Below are positions 1-10,527 of a DNA stretch of 56,132 bases, in pieces. The notes beneath the pieces are model-generated. The model saw only the letters and a list, made by a program, of their open reading frames with translations. It was not told where the DNA came from and did no database searches. This stretch comes from Rhodocyclaceae bacterium (GTDB lineage: Bacteria > Pseudomonadota > Gammaproteobacteria > Burkholderiales > Rhodocyclaceae), in assembly GCA_029982755.1 (NCBI GenBank), contig JARRBR010000003.1, forward strand, positions 1-56,132, read 5' to 3'. Made by a program: the position numbers and the translations under genes. Numbering within the stretch: position 1 is the stretch's first letter; every line of letters starts with the position of its first letter.

Positions 1-1
1 C

Positions 2-709
<708 letters not shown>

Positions 710-776
710 GGGCAGGGCCGCGCGGGCGGGATCCGCGGGTTTCGGGCGGGGTAGCCGGGAGGCTGCCCTGCGCCGT

Positions 777-3700
777 TTACACCTCCGCTACCGCTGCCTG
801 GAGCCAGTCCGCGAAGGCCTCTGCCCGCAGCGGCCGCGAGAACAGGTAGCCCTGCATCGCCTGGCAGCCGCGCGCGGCGAGATAGCTGCGCTGTTCGGCG
901 GTCTCGACGCCTTCGGCGACGACCGCCATGCCCAGGTCGCGGCCGAGCGACAGCGCCGCCGCGGTGATTGCCGCGTCCTCGGCGTTGTCGGGCAGTTCAT
1001 CGACGAAGGAGCGGTCGATCTTCAGGCGGGCGATCGGCAGGCGCTTGAGGTAGGACAGGCCGGAGAAGCCGGTGCCGAAGTCGTCGAGGGCGAGCGTCAG
1101 GCCGAGGCCGACCAGCTCCTGCAGGCGCGCGGAGAGGTCGTCGGAGCTCGCCATCAGCGCGCTTTCGGTGATCTCGAGCTCGATGCGGTGCGGATCCGCG
1201 CCGGTCTCGGCGAGGATCCGCGCCAGCATCGGCACGAAGTCGCGCTTGCGGAACTGCAGCGCCGAGATGTTGATCGCCATCACCAGCTCGGGGAGTCCCG
1301 CGGCCGCCCACCGCACCTGCTGGCGGCAGGCCTCGCGCAGGACCCATTCGCCGAGCGGGACGATCAGGCCCGTCTCCTCGGCGAGGCCCACGAACTGGTC
1401 GGGCGCGAGCAGGCCGCGCTGCGGGTGGTTCCAGCGCACCAGCGCCTCGCAGCCGTAGGGCCTGCCGCTGGCGGCCTCGATCTGCGGCTGGTAGTGCAGG
1501 GTCAGCTCGTCGCGCTCGATTGCGCGCCGCAGCTCGGTTTCCATCACCAGGCGCGCGGTGGCGCGTGCATTCATCTCCGGGATGAAGAAGCGGAAGGTGT
1601 TGCGCCCGGCCTCCTTGGCGGAATACATGGCGGTATCGGCGTGCTTGAGGAGAGTCTCGACCTCGGCGCCGTCGTTCGGGTAGAGCGCGATGCCGATGCT
1701 GGCCGACAGCTGGAGTTCGTGGCCCTCGATGTCCATCGGTTCGGTCAGCGCGCTCATGATGCGGTCGGCGACGCGCGCCGCCTCCTCGACGTTCGACAGG
1801 CGCGACAGCAGCGCCACGAACTCGTCGCCGCCGAGACGGGAGAGCAGGTCCTCGTCACGCACGCAGCGCGAAAGCCGGCTCGCCACGGTCGCGAGCAGGC
1901 GGTCGCCGGCGGCGTGGCCGAGCGAGTCGTTCACGGTCTTGAAGTTGTCGAGGTCGAGGAAGAGGATCGCGAACTTGTCCTGGTGCCGGGTGGCCGAGCA
2001 CAGGGCGATGCGGGCCTGCTCCTGCCAGGCGCTGCGGTTGTACAGGCCGGTCAGCGTGTCGTAGCGCGCCAGATAGCGGATCTTGGCCTCTGCCTCGCGG
2101 GCGCTGCTGACGTCCTGGGCGGTGCCACGGATCCGGCTCAGCACCGCCCCGTCCCACTCGCTCTCGATGCGGAACTGGAGCGTGCGCACGGGCGGTGTGT
2201 CGGTCCTGCAGTCGAGCATGATGCGCCCCGGGCCTTGGGCGGCGCTGGCAAAGGCCTTTTCCAGCGCGGGGCGGCAGCTCGGCGACAGGGCCTCCACCAG
2301 GTCCGTCAGGCTGCGCAGCTGGCTGCCATCCACGCCCAGCAGCAGATGCAGCTCGGCCGAGGCATGCAGGCCCGAGGCGCCGGCCACCGTTTCCCAGCTG
2401 CCCATGCGGGCGATGCGCTGGGCCTCGATCAGCGCCGCCTGCTTCTCGTTGAGGTCGGCGGTCGCGGCTTCGAGTTCGGCGGTGCGTTGATCCACCAGGG
2501 CATTGATACGGCGGTTGGCGCCGGTGGTGATCAGCAGCAGGGCACCGAGCATCGCGGTCGCGAGCAGGCCGACGGCGACCGTGGCCCAGGCCGCCCAGCT
2601 CTGCAGCTGGCGCATGTACTCCGGCGTGGCCCGCAGACGCAGTTCCCAATGTCGGCCGGCGAAGGAAATCGGCGCCGCGTACGCGAGCGCGCCCTGGTCC
2701 CAGCCCGGATGGGCGCTTTCATGCTCGCCGGCGAGGCAGGTCTCGGGGTCGGCGGCATCGAGGTCGACCAGGCAGCGTTCGATGCTGGGCGATCGCGAGC
2801 CCTCGAGCGCGGCGGCCACGACGTCGCCGAGGCGGAAGGTGGCGGTGACGACGCCGAGCATGACGTCGGCACCGGCTGCGGAGTCCGTGCCGGCGCGGGG
2901 ACGGAAGACGGGGAGGTACACCGCCACGCCGTGCTGCTGACCGGTTTCCTGGACCAGGCGCATGCGGGCGGAGGCCGCGGGCTGTCCGCTCGCGCGCGCG
3001 CGACCGATCGCTTCGGCGGCGACGGCGAAGGACAGCGGATCGAGGCCGAGCGCGCTGTCGTTGACGCCCGGGGGGGCGATGTACAGGATCGGGAGGTACT
3101 CGGCGCGGCGCATGGCTGGTGCGGTCTGGCCGGCTGCATCGCGGTCGAGGATGGAAAAGCCCGCGAGTCCGCCCGCGCGCGCGGCGGACTCGAAGCCATC
3201 GCGGTCGGCATCGCGGACCAGTGGGTTCCAGCCGAAGCTCTGGGTGCCGGCGTGGCGTGCCATCCACGGCGTGACGAAGGCGGAGAAATCGGTTGCGGTG
3301 ACGTCCTCGCTGACCGCGAACAGGCGCTCGAGCGAGCGCATCATCTCGATGTGGCGGTCCAGCCGCATCTGCAGCAGGTGGGTGAGGTGGGTGGCGTCAC
3401 GGTCGAACTGCGCCCGGATGCGCAACTCTTCCCACTGCGCGACCTGGCGGTAGGCCAGGGTCAGCAGCACGAGGGCCACCGCCAGCGGCAGCGCGATGGC
3501 GAGGCGGCGTGGCCGCCACTCGTTCTGCGGGCGGCCGAAGAACACGAACATCAGCGGCACCGCGACCAGCGCGCCGAGGGTGTCACCGGCCCACCAGGAC
3601 CACCAGTTGAACAGTGCGCCGGCGGGGGGAATCACCTCTGCCCAGATCAGCGCCGATACCGCGATGGTGCAGCTCACCAGCGAACTCGTCGGAACCACGA

Positions 3701-4067
3701 TCGCGAGCAGGCGTGCCACCGCAGCCGGGGTGTCGAGGGTGCTCGGAAAGCCGATCAGCCTTCGTGCCAGTGCGGCGCCCGCGACCGCCTGCAGGGTGGC
3801 GCCGAGCGGCACGATCATCGGGCCGAGCGGATTCCAGCCCGGTGTGCCGATCAGCGGCCAGGTGGCGGCCAGCTGCACGAGTGCGGAGCCGGCGAGGACC
3901 GCGGGCCAGTAGCGCAGCCCGCAGATGATCAGGGCGGACAGTGCGATGCCGGCGGAGGGAAAGAAGGGCGCGGTGTAGCCAGGCGGGATGGCGAGCCCGA
4001 GTGCGAAGTGGCCTGCGAGCCAGTAGGCCAGGGTGATCGTGATCCACGGTGAACTCGGTACGCGCAT
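777..4067 (-). CDS. membrane GGDEF-EAL c-di-GMP turnover protein with MASE1 and CHASE-like sensor regions
   Basis: The protein has 1096 residues. Residues 1 to about 200 are hydrophobic with several membrane segments and resemble MASE1. A periplasmic CHASE-like region follows (about 235-480), then another membrane helix and a PAS-like stretch. The GGDEF domain carries an intact GGDEF motif at residues 746-750. The EAL domain carries EALVRW near residue 874, and later ITESAL, DDFGTG and the VVAEGVET motif. Both catalytic signatures look complete, so it may make or degrade c-di-GMP; which activity dominates cannot be told from sequence. The ATG at 4067 begins MRVPSSPW. The open frame runs on far upstream, but only antisense to ppiD, so I do not extend the gene. 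It diverges from ppiD. Confidence 0.9.
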   Translation of the reverse strand: MRVPSSPWITITLAYWLAGHFALGLAIPPGYTAPFFPSAGIALSALIICGLRYWPAVLAGSALVQLAATWPLIGTPGWNPLGPMIVPLGATLQAVAGAALARRLIGFPSTLDTPAAVARLLAIVVPTSSLVSCTIAVSALIWAEVIPPAGALFNWWSWWAGDTLGALVAVPLMFVFFGRPQNEWRPRRLAIALPLAVALVLLTLAYRQVAQWEELRIRAQFDRDATHLTHLLQMRLDRHIEMMRSLERLFAVSEDVTATDFSAFVTPWMARHAGTQSFGWNPLVRDADRDGFESAARAGGLAGFSILDRDAAGQTAPAMRRAEYLPILYIAPPGVNDSALGLDPLSFAVAAEAIGRARASGQPAASARMRLVQETGQQHGVAVYLPVFRPRAGTDSAAGADVMLGVVTATFRLGDVVAAALEGSRSPSIERCLVDLDAADPETCLAGEHESAHPGWDQGALAYAAPISFAGRHWELRLRATPEYMRQLQSWAAWATVAVGLLATAMLGALLLITTGANRRINALVDQRTAELEAATADLNEKQAALIEAQRIARMGSWETVAGASGLHASAELHLLLGVDGSQLRSLTDLVEALSPSCRPALEKAFASAAQGPGRIMLDCRTDTPPVRTLQFRIESEWDGAVLSRIRGTAQDVSSAREAEAKIRYLARYDTLTGLYNRSAWQEQARIALCSATRHQDKFAILFLDLDNFKTVNDSLGHAAGDRLLATVASRLSRCVRDEDLLSRLGGDEFVALLSRLSNVEEAARVADRIMSALTEPMDIEGHELQLSASIGIALYPNDGAEVETLLKHADTAMYSAKEAGRNTFRFFIPEMNARATARLVMETELRRAIERDELTLHYQPQIEAASGRPYGCEALVRWNHPQRGLLAPDQFVGLAEETGLIVPLGEWVLREACRQQVRWAAAGLPELVMAINISALQFRKRDFVPMLARILAETGADPHRIELEITESALMASSDDLSARLQELVGLGLTLALDDFGTGFSGLSYLKRLPIARLKIDRSFVDELPDNAEDAAITAAALSLGRDLGMAVVAEGVETAEQRSYLAARGCQAMQGYLFSRPLRAEAFADWLQAAVAEV

Positions 4068-4217
4068 CCACGCATTATAAATTCGAGCCCATCCGCCATT
4101 TTGTGACTTATCGCATGGAGCGGGCAGAACTGCGATGCAATGCGCTAAACTGCCGGGCTGCCGCGCGCGCCATAGCGAAGCCGCCGGCGCTCCCCCGAAG
4201 CTTTCACGGAATTCACG

Positions 4218-6113
4218 ATGTTCGAGGCTGTCCGCAACAACAAGCGCATTGCGCAGATCATTCTGGCGATCCTGATCGTTCCCTTCGCGTTCTTCGGCAT
4301 GGATGCGTATTTCAGCGATTCCGCCACCGGTAACGAGGTGGCCAAGGTCGGCGGAAGTGCGATCAGCGCCTACGACTTCGACCAGGCCCTGCGCGAGCAG
4401 CAGGATCGCCTGCGCGCCAACGCCGGCGGACAGGTCGACCGCGCGCTGCTCGAGTCCGCCGAGCTGCGCCGGGTGGTGCTCGACAACCTGATCAACCAGC
4501 GCGTGCTCGCGCTCTATGCCGCCGAGAACCGCCTGGTGGTCACGCCGCAGCAGCTGCAGGAGACGATCGCTGCGGTGCCGGCCTTCCAGGAGGAAGGCAG
4601 CTTCTCGCTGCAGCGCTACGAGAACCTCGTGCGCGCCCAGGGCATGACTCCGGCGACCTTCGAGGCCCGCCTCGCGCAGGACGTGCGGGTGCAGCAGATC
4701 GTGGCCGCGGTCGGCGATGGCGGCTTCGTGCCCCAGGCGTCGGCCCGGCGTTTCCTCGACGCCCAGCTCGAGGAGCGTCGCATCCGCGAGCTGCGTTTCG
4801 CCGCCGAGCGCCTGGGGGCCGACACGACCGTCACCGACGAGCAGGTTGCCGCCTACTACGAGGCCAATCCCGCGCGCTTCGAGCGTCCGGCACGGCTGCA
4901 GGCGGAATACGTCGTGTTCGACCGCGCCGCGATCGAGCAGAGGGTGGAGATCGCCGACGAGGCGGTGCGTGCCTTCTACGACGGCAACCCGCAGCGTTTC
5001 GGCGTGCCCGAGGAACGTCAGGCGCGCCACATCCTGCTGTCGCTGCCTGCGGACGCGGCGCAGGCGGAGGTGGACAAGGTCATGGGCGAGGCCAAGGCGA
5101 TGGTCGACACGCTGCGCCAGGATCCGGGCAAGTTCGCCGATCTGGCGCGCGAGAAGTCGCAGGACCCGGGCTCGGCGGGCAATGGCGGCGATCTCGGCTT
5201 CTTCGGCCGCGGCATGATGGTGGGCGCCTTCGAGGATGCGGTGTTCGCGCTCGACAAGGGCACGATCGGCGAGCCGGTGCGCAGCGAGTTCGGCGTGCAC
5301 ATCATCCAGGTCACCGACATCAAGCCGTCCTCGACCAGGGCGCTCGACGAGGTGCGCAGCGAGATCGTCGCCGAGCTGCGTGCCCAGGAGGCGGGGCGCC
5401 GCTTCGCCGAGCTCGCCGAGCAGTTTGCCAACACCGTCTATGAGCAACCCGACAGTCTGGCGCCGGCCGCGGAAGCGATCGGGCTCGAGGTGCGCACCAG
5501 CGACTGGATCAGCCGCGAATCGGCGCCCGAGCCCTTCAACAACGAACGCCTGCTGAACGCCCTGTTCGGCGAGGAGGCGACGCAGAAGGGGCGCAACACC
5601 GAGGCGATCGAGATCGGCAACGGTACCCTGGTGTCGGCGCGGGTGAAGAACTTCGAGGCCGCCCAGCGCCTGCCGCTGGACGAGGTGCGCAGCCGCATCG
5701 TGGACGAACTGCGCCGCGAGGAAGGGCGCAGGAAGGCACGTGAGCAGGGCGAAGCGACCTTGGCTGCGCTGGGCAAGGGCGAGTCGGCCAAGGGCCAGTG
5801 GGGCGAGGAGCGCACGCTGCAGCGTGGCGCGCCCGGCCTGCCCGCGGCCGCGATGCAGGCGGTGTTCTCGGCGCCGGCCGAGCCGCTGCCCGCCCATGTG
5901 GGCGCGCAACTGCCCGAAGGCGATTACGTGATCTACCGCATCGAGGCGGTGCAGCGTCCGGAGATCGCCGCGGAGGATCCGCGCATCGCCGCAGTCGCCG
6001 CGCAGTACGGCCAACTGCTCGCCGGGCGCGACTTCGGCGCCTTCCTCACCGAGCTGCGTCAGCGCTACGAGGTGCAGGTCAACGCTTCGGCGCTGCAGGT
6101 GTCACAGCAGTAA
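4218..6113 (+). CDS. ppiD: peptidyl-prolyl cis-trans isomerase PpiD (SurA N-terminal type chaperone)
   Basis: This 631-residue protein starts with a short cytoplasmic segment (MFEAVRNNKR) and one membrane helix (about residues 12-31), the PpiD anchor. A SurA-like N-terminal chaperone region follows. A parvulin/rotamase domain lies at about residues 265-370 (RQARHILLS, DPGSAGNGGDLG, FGVHIIQV). A second, non-catalytic SurA-like C-terminal region follows. PpiD is an inner-membrane periplasmic folding factor that works near the Sec translocon. Length is close to that of E. coli PpiD (623 residues, from memory). The gene is alone on its strand and ends in a strong two-way terminator shared with fabI. 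Confidence 0.93.
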   Translation: MFEAVRNNKRIAQIILAILIVPFAFFGMDAYFSDSATGNEVAKVGGSAISAYDFDQALREQQDRLRANAGGQVDRALLESAELRRVVLDNLINQRVLALYAAENRLVVTPQQLQETIAAVPAFQEEGSFSLQRYENLVRAQGMTPATFEARLAQDVRVQQIVAAVGDGGFVPQASARRFLDAQLEERRIRELRFAAERLGADTTVTDEQVAAYYEANPARFERPARLQAEYVVFDRAAIEQRVEIADEAVRAFYDGNPQRFGVPEERQARHILLSLPADAAQAEVDKVMGEAKAMVDTLRQDPGKFADLAREKSQDPGSAGNGGDLGFFGRGMMVGAFEDAVFALDKGTIGEPVRSEFGVHIIQVTDIKPSSTRALDEVRSEIVAELRAQEAGRRFAELAEQFANTVYEQPDSLAPAAEAIGLEVRTSDWISRESAPEPFNNERLLNALFGEEATQKGRNTEAIEIGNGTLVSARVKNFEAAQRLPLDEVRSRIVDELRREEGRRKAREQGEATLAALGKGESAKGQWGEERTLQRGAPGLPAAAMQAVFSAPAEPLPAHVGAQLPEGDYVIYRIEAVQRPEIAAEDPRIAAVAAQYGQLLAGRDFGAFLTELRQRYEVQVNASALQVSQQ

Positions 6114-6171
6114 GCGCCGCCCGCTCGCGGTGCCCCACACCGGGGCCGCAAGCGCGTGCGAGGCAGCCAAG

Positions 6172-6212
6172 AAAAAGCGGAACGCCCGAACCAGTCGGGC
6201 GTTCCGCTTTTT
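6172..6212. terminator. bidirectional rho-independent terminator between ppiD and fabI
   Basis: An 18-base perfect inverted repeat (6172-6189 and 6195-6212) flanks the five-base loop ACCAG. The outer part is an A-run on the left and a T-run on the right, so the hairpin carries a U-tract in both directions. It can end ppiD on the plus strand and fabI on the minus strand. Confidence 0.93.
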
Positions 6213-6274
6213 TCTTGATGCGCCCGGAACGCGGGCACTGGGCTGCGGGGGCTCGCCCCCGAAGCCGGATTCGC

Positions 6275-7072
6275 TTACTGCGGCAGCGGCGCGGCGTTGC
6301 CGAGCGCGGTGGTGTTGAAGCCACCGTCCACGTACATGATCTCGCCGGTGATGCCGCTGGCCAGATCCGAGCACATGAAGGCGGCGGCGTTGCCGACCTC
6401 CTCGATCGTCACGTTGCGGCGCAGCGGCGCGTTGTGCTCGTTGAAGGCGAGCAACTTGCCGAAGCTGCCGATGCCCGAGGCCGCGAGCGTCTTGATCGGG
6501 CCGGCGGAGATGGCGTTGGCACGAGTGCCTTCCGGGCCGAGGGTGACGGCGAGGTAGCGCACCGAGGCCTCGAGGCTGGCCTTGGCCAGGCCCATGATGT
6601 TGTAGTTGGGCATGGTGCGCACCGCGCCCAGATACGACAGGGTCAGCACGCAGCCGTTGCGGCCCTTCATCATCGGGCGCGCGGCCTTGGCGAGTGCCGG
6701 GAAGCTGTAGGTGCTGACTTCCTGGGAGATGCGGAAGGCCTCGCGCGACAGACCGTCGAGGAAGTCGCCCTCGAGGGCGTCACCGGGGGCGAAGGCGATG
6801 GAGTGCACCAGGCCGTCGAGGCCATCCCAGTGCTGGCCGAGCTGTTCGAACAGGCCGGTGATCTGCGCGTCGTCCTGGACGTCGAGCGGGAAGATCAGCG
6901 TGCTGTCGAAGTCGGCCGCCATCTTGGCGACACGCTCCTTGAAGCGGTCGTTCTGATAGGTGAAGGCGAGCTGCGCGCCTTCGCGGTGCATGGCCTTGGC
7001 AATGCCGTAAGCGATCGAGCGGTTGCTGAGCAGACCGGTGATCAGGATTCGTTTGCCGGCTAGAAAGCCCAT
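6275..7072 (-). CDS. fabI: enoyl-[acyl-carrier-protein] reductase (NADH), FabI type
   Basis: FabI performs the last reduction of each fatty-acid elongation cycle, converting trans-2-enoyl-ACP to acyl-ACP with NADH. The protein has 265 residues, the usual length. It opens with [20 protein letters not shown], the N-terminal SDR cofactor motif in its FabI form. The catalytic YNIMGLAK segment (Tyr-X6-Lys) follows [11 protein letters not shown], and the late GEIMYVDGG motif is typical of the family. The gene is monocistronic on the minus strand and shares a terminator with ppiD. The start is the ATG at 7072; nothing odd was seen. Confidence 0.96.
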   Translation of the reverse strand: MGFLAGKRILITGLLSNRSIAYGIAKAMHREGAQLAFTYQNDRFKERVAKMAADFDSTLIFPLDVQDDAQITGLFEQLGQHWDGLDGLVHSIAFAPGDALEGDFLDGLSREAFRISQEVSTYSFPALAKAARPMMKGRNGCVLTLSYLGAVRTMPNYNIMGLAKASLEASVRYLAVTLGPEGTRANAISAGPIKTLAASGIGSFGKLLAFNEHNAPLRRNVTIEEVGNAAAFMCSDLASGITGEIMYVDGGFNTTALGNAAPLPQ

Positions 7073-7198
7073 GGATCGAGACTCCGAATGACAAGACGCG
7101 GATTATAGCCAAAACCCCGCCGGCAACATGCCCTTCCGATCGCACAGTGCTGAAAAACCTGCCAGAATCCGGGCTTCCCAAGATCCTCCCGCCCGCAC

Positions 7199-9550
7199 GT
7201 GCGCTGGTCCCAACGTCTTCTTCGCGCCCTCCGCTGTGCATCGCAGTGTCCGTCCGGCCTACTTCGGGCGGGATTCGCACGCGGCCGTGCCGCGCTCGCG
7301 GGCACGTGCGCGGCCGCCCTGATCGCGGGTTGCGGGGCGGTGCTCAACGATCCGTATCCGGCCGGCGAGCGCGGCGCCAACGTCCTGTACACGGCGTTCA
7401 CCGAGCGCCCCAAGCATCTCGACCCGGTGCAGTCCTACAGCGAGGATGAGGCGACCTTCCTGTACCAGATCGTCGAGCCACCGCTGCAGTACCACTATCT
7501 GAAGCGCCCCTACGCGCTCGAGCCGGCGACCGCCGACGGCATGCCGAAGCTGCGCCGGCTCGATGCGAGTGGCCGCGAACTGCCGGCCACGGCCGATCCG
7601 GCGAAGGTGGCACAGACGGTGATCGAGGTCCGCATCCGCCCCGGCATCCTGTACCAGCCCCATCCCGCGTTCGCCACCACCTCGACCGGCGAGCCGCGCT
7701 ACCAGGGCTTGAGCGCCGCTGAGCTGCGCGAGGTGCGCGGTCTCGCCGACTTCGCCGAGACCGGGACGCGCGAGCTCGTCGCCGCCGACTACGTTTACCA
7801 GATCAAGCGCCTGGCGCATCCGCGCCTGCATTCGCCGATTTTCGAGCTGATGGCGGAATACATGCCCGGGCTGAAGCAGCTGCAGGCGGCGCTGGACGCG
7901 GCGTCGCGTGCGCAGGCCGCGCGTGCGACGGAGGGCACCGGGGAGGCCGGTGCCGCGGGCGATCCACCCGGCTGGCTGGACCTGGACCGTTTCGCACTGC
8001 CGGGCGTCGAGGTGGTGGATCGCCACACCTGGCGCATCACGCTCAAGGGCGCCTATCCGCAGTTCCTCTACTGGCTGTCGATGCCCTTCTTCAGCCCGGT
8101 GCCGCGCGAGGTGGACCGCTTCTTCGCCCAGCCCGGCATGGCCGAACGCAACCTGACGCTGGACTGGTGGCCGGTGGGCACCGGGCCCTACATGCTGGTC
8201 GAGAACAACCCGAACGCGCGCATGGTGCTGGCGCGCAACCCGAACTATCGCAGCGACACCTATCCCTGCGAGGGCGAGGCGGGCGACGCCGAGGCGGGCC
8301 TGCTCGCCGACTGTGGCAAGGCCATGCCCTTCATCGACAAGGTGGTGTTCTCGCGCGAGCGCGAGGGCATCCCGTACTGGAACAAGTTCCTGCAGGGCTA
8401 CTACGACGCCTCGGGGGTATCCTCGGACAACTTCGACCAGGCGGTGACACTGACCAGCCAGGGCGAGGTGTCGCTGTCCGAGGACATGGAGGCCAAGGGC
8501 ATCCGCCTGCTGACCTCGGTGTCGCCGTCGATCTTCTACCTCGGCTTCAACATGCTCGATCCGCTGGTCGGAGGCGGTCCGTCGACGGCCGAGAAGGAGC
8601 GTGCGCGCAAGCTGCGCCAGGCGATCTCGGTCGCACTCGACATGGAGGAGTTCGTGTCGATCTTCCTCAATGGCCGCGGTCTGCCCGGCATGAGCCCGCT
8701 GCCGCCGGGCATCTTCGGTGCGCGCGAGGGCAGGGCGGGGATGAACACGGTGGTCTATGAATGGCAGGGCAGCGACGAGGACGGCCGCCCAGTGCGCCGC
8801 GGCGTAGACGAAGCTCGTAGGCTGCTCGCCGAGGCGGGCTGGCCCAACGGGCGCAACGCCCAGACCGGCGAGCCGCTGGTGATCAACCTCGACACCACTC
8901 CGGGCGGGCTGGGCGACAAGGCGCGCTCGGACTGGCTGGCGAAGAAGTTCCGCGACCTGGGCGTCCAGTTCGTGGTGCGTCCGACCGACTTCAACCGCTT
9001 CCAGGACAAGATCCGCCAGGGCAACGCGCAGCTCTTCTTCTTCGGCTGGAATGCCGACTACCCCGACCCCGAGAACCTGCTGTTCCTGCTCCACGGCCCG
9101 CAGGGCAAGGTGAAGTTCAACGGCCAGAACGCCGCCAACTACGAGAACCCCGAATACGACGCGCTGTTCGAGCGCATGAAAGCGATGCCCGATGGCCCTG
9201 CGCGCCAGCTGATCATCGACCGCATGGTGGCGATCCTGCAGCAGGACGCGCCGTGGATCTTCGCCTTCCACCCGATGTCGTATTCGCTCCAGCACGGCTG
9301 GGTGCTCAATCGCAAGACCGGGGCAATGGTGCGCAACACGATGAAGTACCAGCGCATCGACCTCGCGCGCCGCGAGGCCGCGCGTGCCGAGTGGAACCGG
9401 CCGGTGCTGTGGCCGCTGGGCCTGGTCGCGCTGTTGCTGGCCGCGCTCGTCGCGCCGGCGGTGGTGCATTGGCGCCGGCGCGAGACGGCGACGGCCGCCG
9501 TCGGCGGTGCGGCGGGCACGGCCGGACCCCAGGCGGGAGGCGGGCGCTGA
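7199..9550 (+). CDS. ABC transporter substrate-binding lipoprotein (family 5, oligopeptide type) with C-terminal membrane helix
   Basis: The predicted 783-residue protein is a family 5 (DppA/OppA-like) solute-binding protein. A GTG at 7199 is the likely start. The N-terminus is arginine-rich and hydrophobic and ends in the lipobox LIAGC, so the mature protein should be a lipoprotein. Family features include NVLYTAFTERPKHLDPVQSY near the mature start, the KLRQAISVALD region and FFGWNADYPDPENLL. It is longer than usual and ends in a clear hydrophobic helix (LWPLGLVALLLAALVAPAVV) followed by an arginine-rich stop-transfer segment. This implies a second membrane anchor, unusual for this family. 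Its stop overlaps the start of the first permease gene (TGATG). The substrate is unknown. Confidence 0.85.
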   Translation: MRWSQRLLRALRCASQCPSGLLRAGFARGRAALAGTCAAALIAGCGAVLNDPYPAGERGANVLYTAFTERPKHLDPVQSYSEDEATFLYQIVEPPLQYHYLKRPYALEPATADGMPKLRRLDASGRELPATADPAKVAQTVIEVRIRPGILYQPHPAFATTSTGEPRYQGLSAAELREVRGLADFAETGTRELVAADYVYQIKRLAHPRLHSPIFELMAEYMPGLKQLQAALDAASRAQAARATEGTGEAGAAGDPPGWLDLDRFALPGVEVVDRHTWRITLKGAYPQFLYWLSMPFFSPVPREVDRFFAQPGMAERNLTLDWWPVGTGPYMLVENNPNARMVLARNPNYRSDTYPCEGEAGDAEAGLLADCGKAMPFIDKVVFSREREGIPYWNKFLQGYYDASGVSSDNFDQAVTLTSQGEVSLSEDMEAKGIRLLTSVSPSIFYLGFNMLDPLVGGGPSTAEKERARKLRQAISVALDMEEFVSIFLNGRGLPGMSPLPPGIFGAREGRAGMNTVVYEWQGSDEDGRPVRRGVDEARRLLAEAGWPNGRNAQTGEPLVINLDTTPGGLGDKARSDWLAKKFRDLGVQFVVRPTDFNRFQDKIRQGNAQLFFFGWNADYPDPENLLFLLHGPQGKVKFNGQNAANYENPEYDALFERMKAMPDGPARQLIIDRMVAILQQDAPWIFAFHPMSYSLQHGWVLNRKTGAMVRNTMKYQRIDLARREAARAEWNRPVLWPLGLVALLLAALVAPAVVHWRRRETATAAVGGAAGTAGPQAGGGR

Positions 9551-10527
9551 TGCTGGCCTATCTGCTGCGCCGCGTGCTGTACGCGATCCCGATCCTGATC
9601 GGCGTGAACCTGCTCACCTTCGTGCTGTTCTTCGTCGTCAACTCGCCCGACGACATGGCGCGCATGCACATCGGCGTCAAGCGTGCCACCCCCGAGGCGA
9701 TCGAGCGCTGGAAGGTCGAGCGCGGCTACGACAAGCCGATGTTCGTCAATGCCGAGGCCGCAGGCAGCGCGCGCTTCACCGATACGATCTTCTTCGACAA
9801 GTCCCTGCGCATGTTCGCGCTCGAGTTCGGCCGCGCCGACGACGGCCGCGACATCGGCCAGGAGATCCGCGACCGTATGGGGCCCTCGCTGGCGATCGCG
9901 CTGCCGACTTTCGTGCTCAGCCTGATCGTGTCGATCAGCTTCGCGCTGCTGCTGGTGTTCTTCCGCGCCACCTACCTGGATTTCTGGGGCGTGGTGCTGT
10001 GCGTGGCGATGATGTCGATCTCCAGTCTCTTCTACATCATCGGCGGGCAATGGCTCGTGTCCAAGCTGTGGGCGCTGGTGCCGATCTCGGGCTATGCGCC
10101 CGGGCTCGACGCCGCGCGCTTCCTGTTGCTGCCGGTGCTGATCAGCGTGGTGGCGGGCATCGGCTCGTCGGCGCGCTGGTATCGCACGATCTTCCTCGAG
10201 GAGATCTCCAAGGACTACGTGCGCACCGCGCGCGCCAAAGGCCTGTCCGAGCTCGCGGTGCTGTTCCGCCACGTGCTGCGCAACGCGCTGATCCCGATCC
10301 TCACCGGGGTGGTGGTGGTGATTCCGCTGCTCTTCATGGGCAGCCTGCTGGTGGAGTCCTTCTTCGCGATCCCCGGCCTGGGCAGCTACACCATCGACGC
10401 GATCAATGCGCAGGACTTCGCGGTGGTGCGGGCGATGGTCTTCATCGGTTCGGTGCTCTACATCATCGGCCTGATCCTCACCGACATCTCGTACACGCTG
10501 GTCGACCCGAGGGTGAGGCTGGAATGA
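9550..10527 (+). CDS. ABC transporter permease, DppB/OppB type
   Basis: This 325-residue inner-membrane protein begins MLAYLLRRVLYAIPILIGVN, the classic DppB/OppB N-terminus with its first membrane helix. A periplasmic loop follows, then five further helices. The cytoplasmic EAA-type coupling loop is visible around YVRTARAKGLSELAVLFRHVLRNALIP. It should form the translocation channel with the next gene product and receive substrate from the binding protein encoded just upstream. The ATG overlaps the upstream stop by one base and the stop overlaps the downstream ATG (ATGA), indicating one translationally coupled operon. Confidence 0.92.
   Translation: MLAYLLRRVLYAIPILIGVNLLTFVLFFVVNSPDDMARMHIGVKRATPEAIERWKVERGYDKPMFVNAEAAGSARFTDTIFFDKSLRMFALEFGRADDGRDIGQEIRDRMGPSLAIALPTFVLSLIVSISFALLLVFFRATYLDFWGVVLCVAMMSISSLFYIIGGQWLVSKLWALVPISGYAPGLDAARFLLLPVLISVVAGIGSSARWYRTIFLEEISKDYVRTARAKGLSELAVLFRHVLRNALIPILTGVVVVIPLLFMGSLLVESFFAIPGLGSYTIDAINAQDFAVVRAMVFIGSVLYIIGLILTDISYTLVDPRVRLE

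Noticed and set aside
4068-6014. Upstream extension of the GGDEF-EAL frame to 6014
   Set aside because: The added residues are antisense to ppiD and of mirror-frame composition; MASE1 helices begin right after the ATG at 4067.
7259-9469. A 736-residue minus-strand frame
   Set aside because: It is antisense to the ABC binding-protein gene and carries only His/Arg/Val-rich sequence with no domain.
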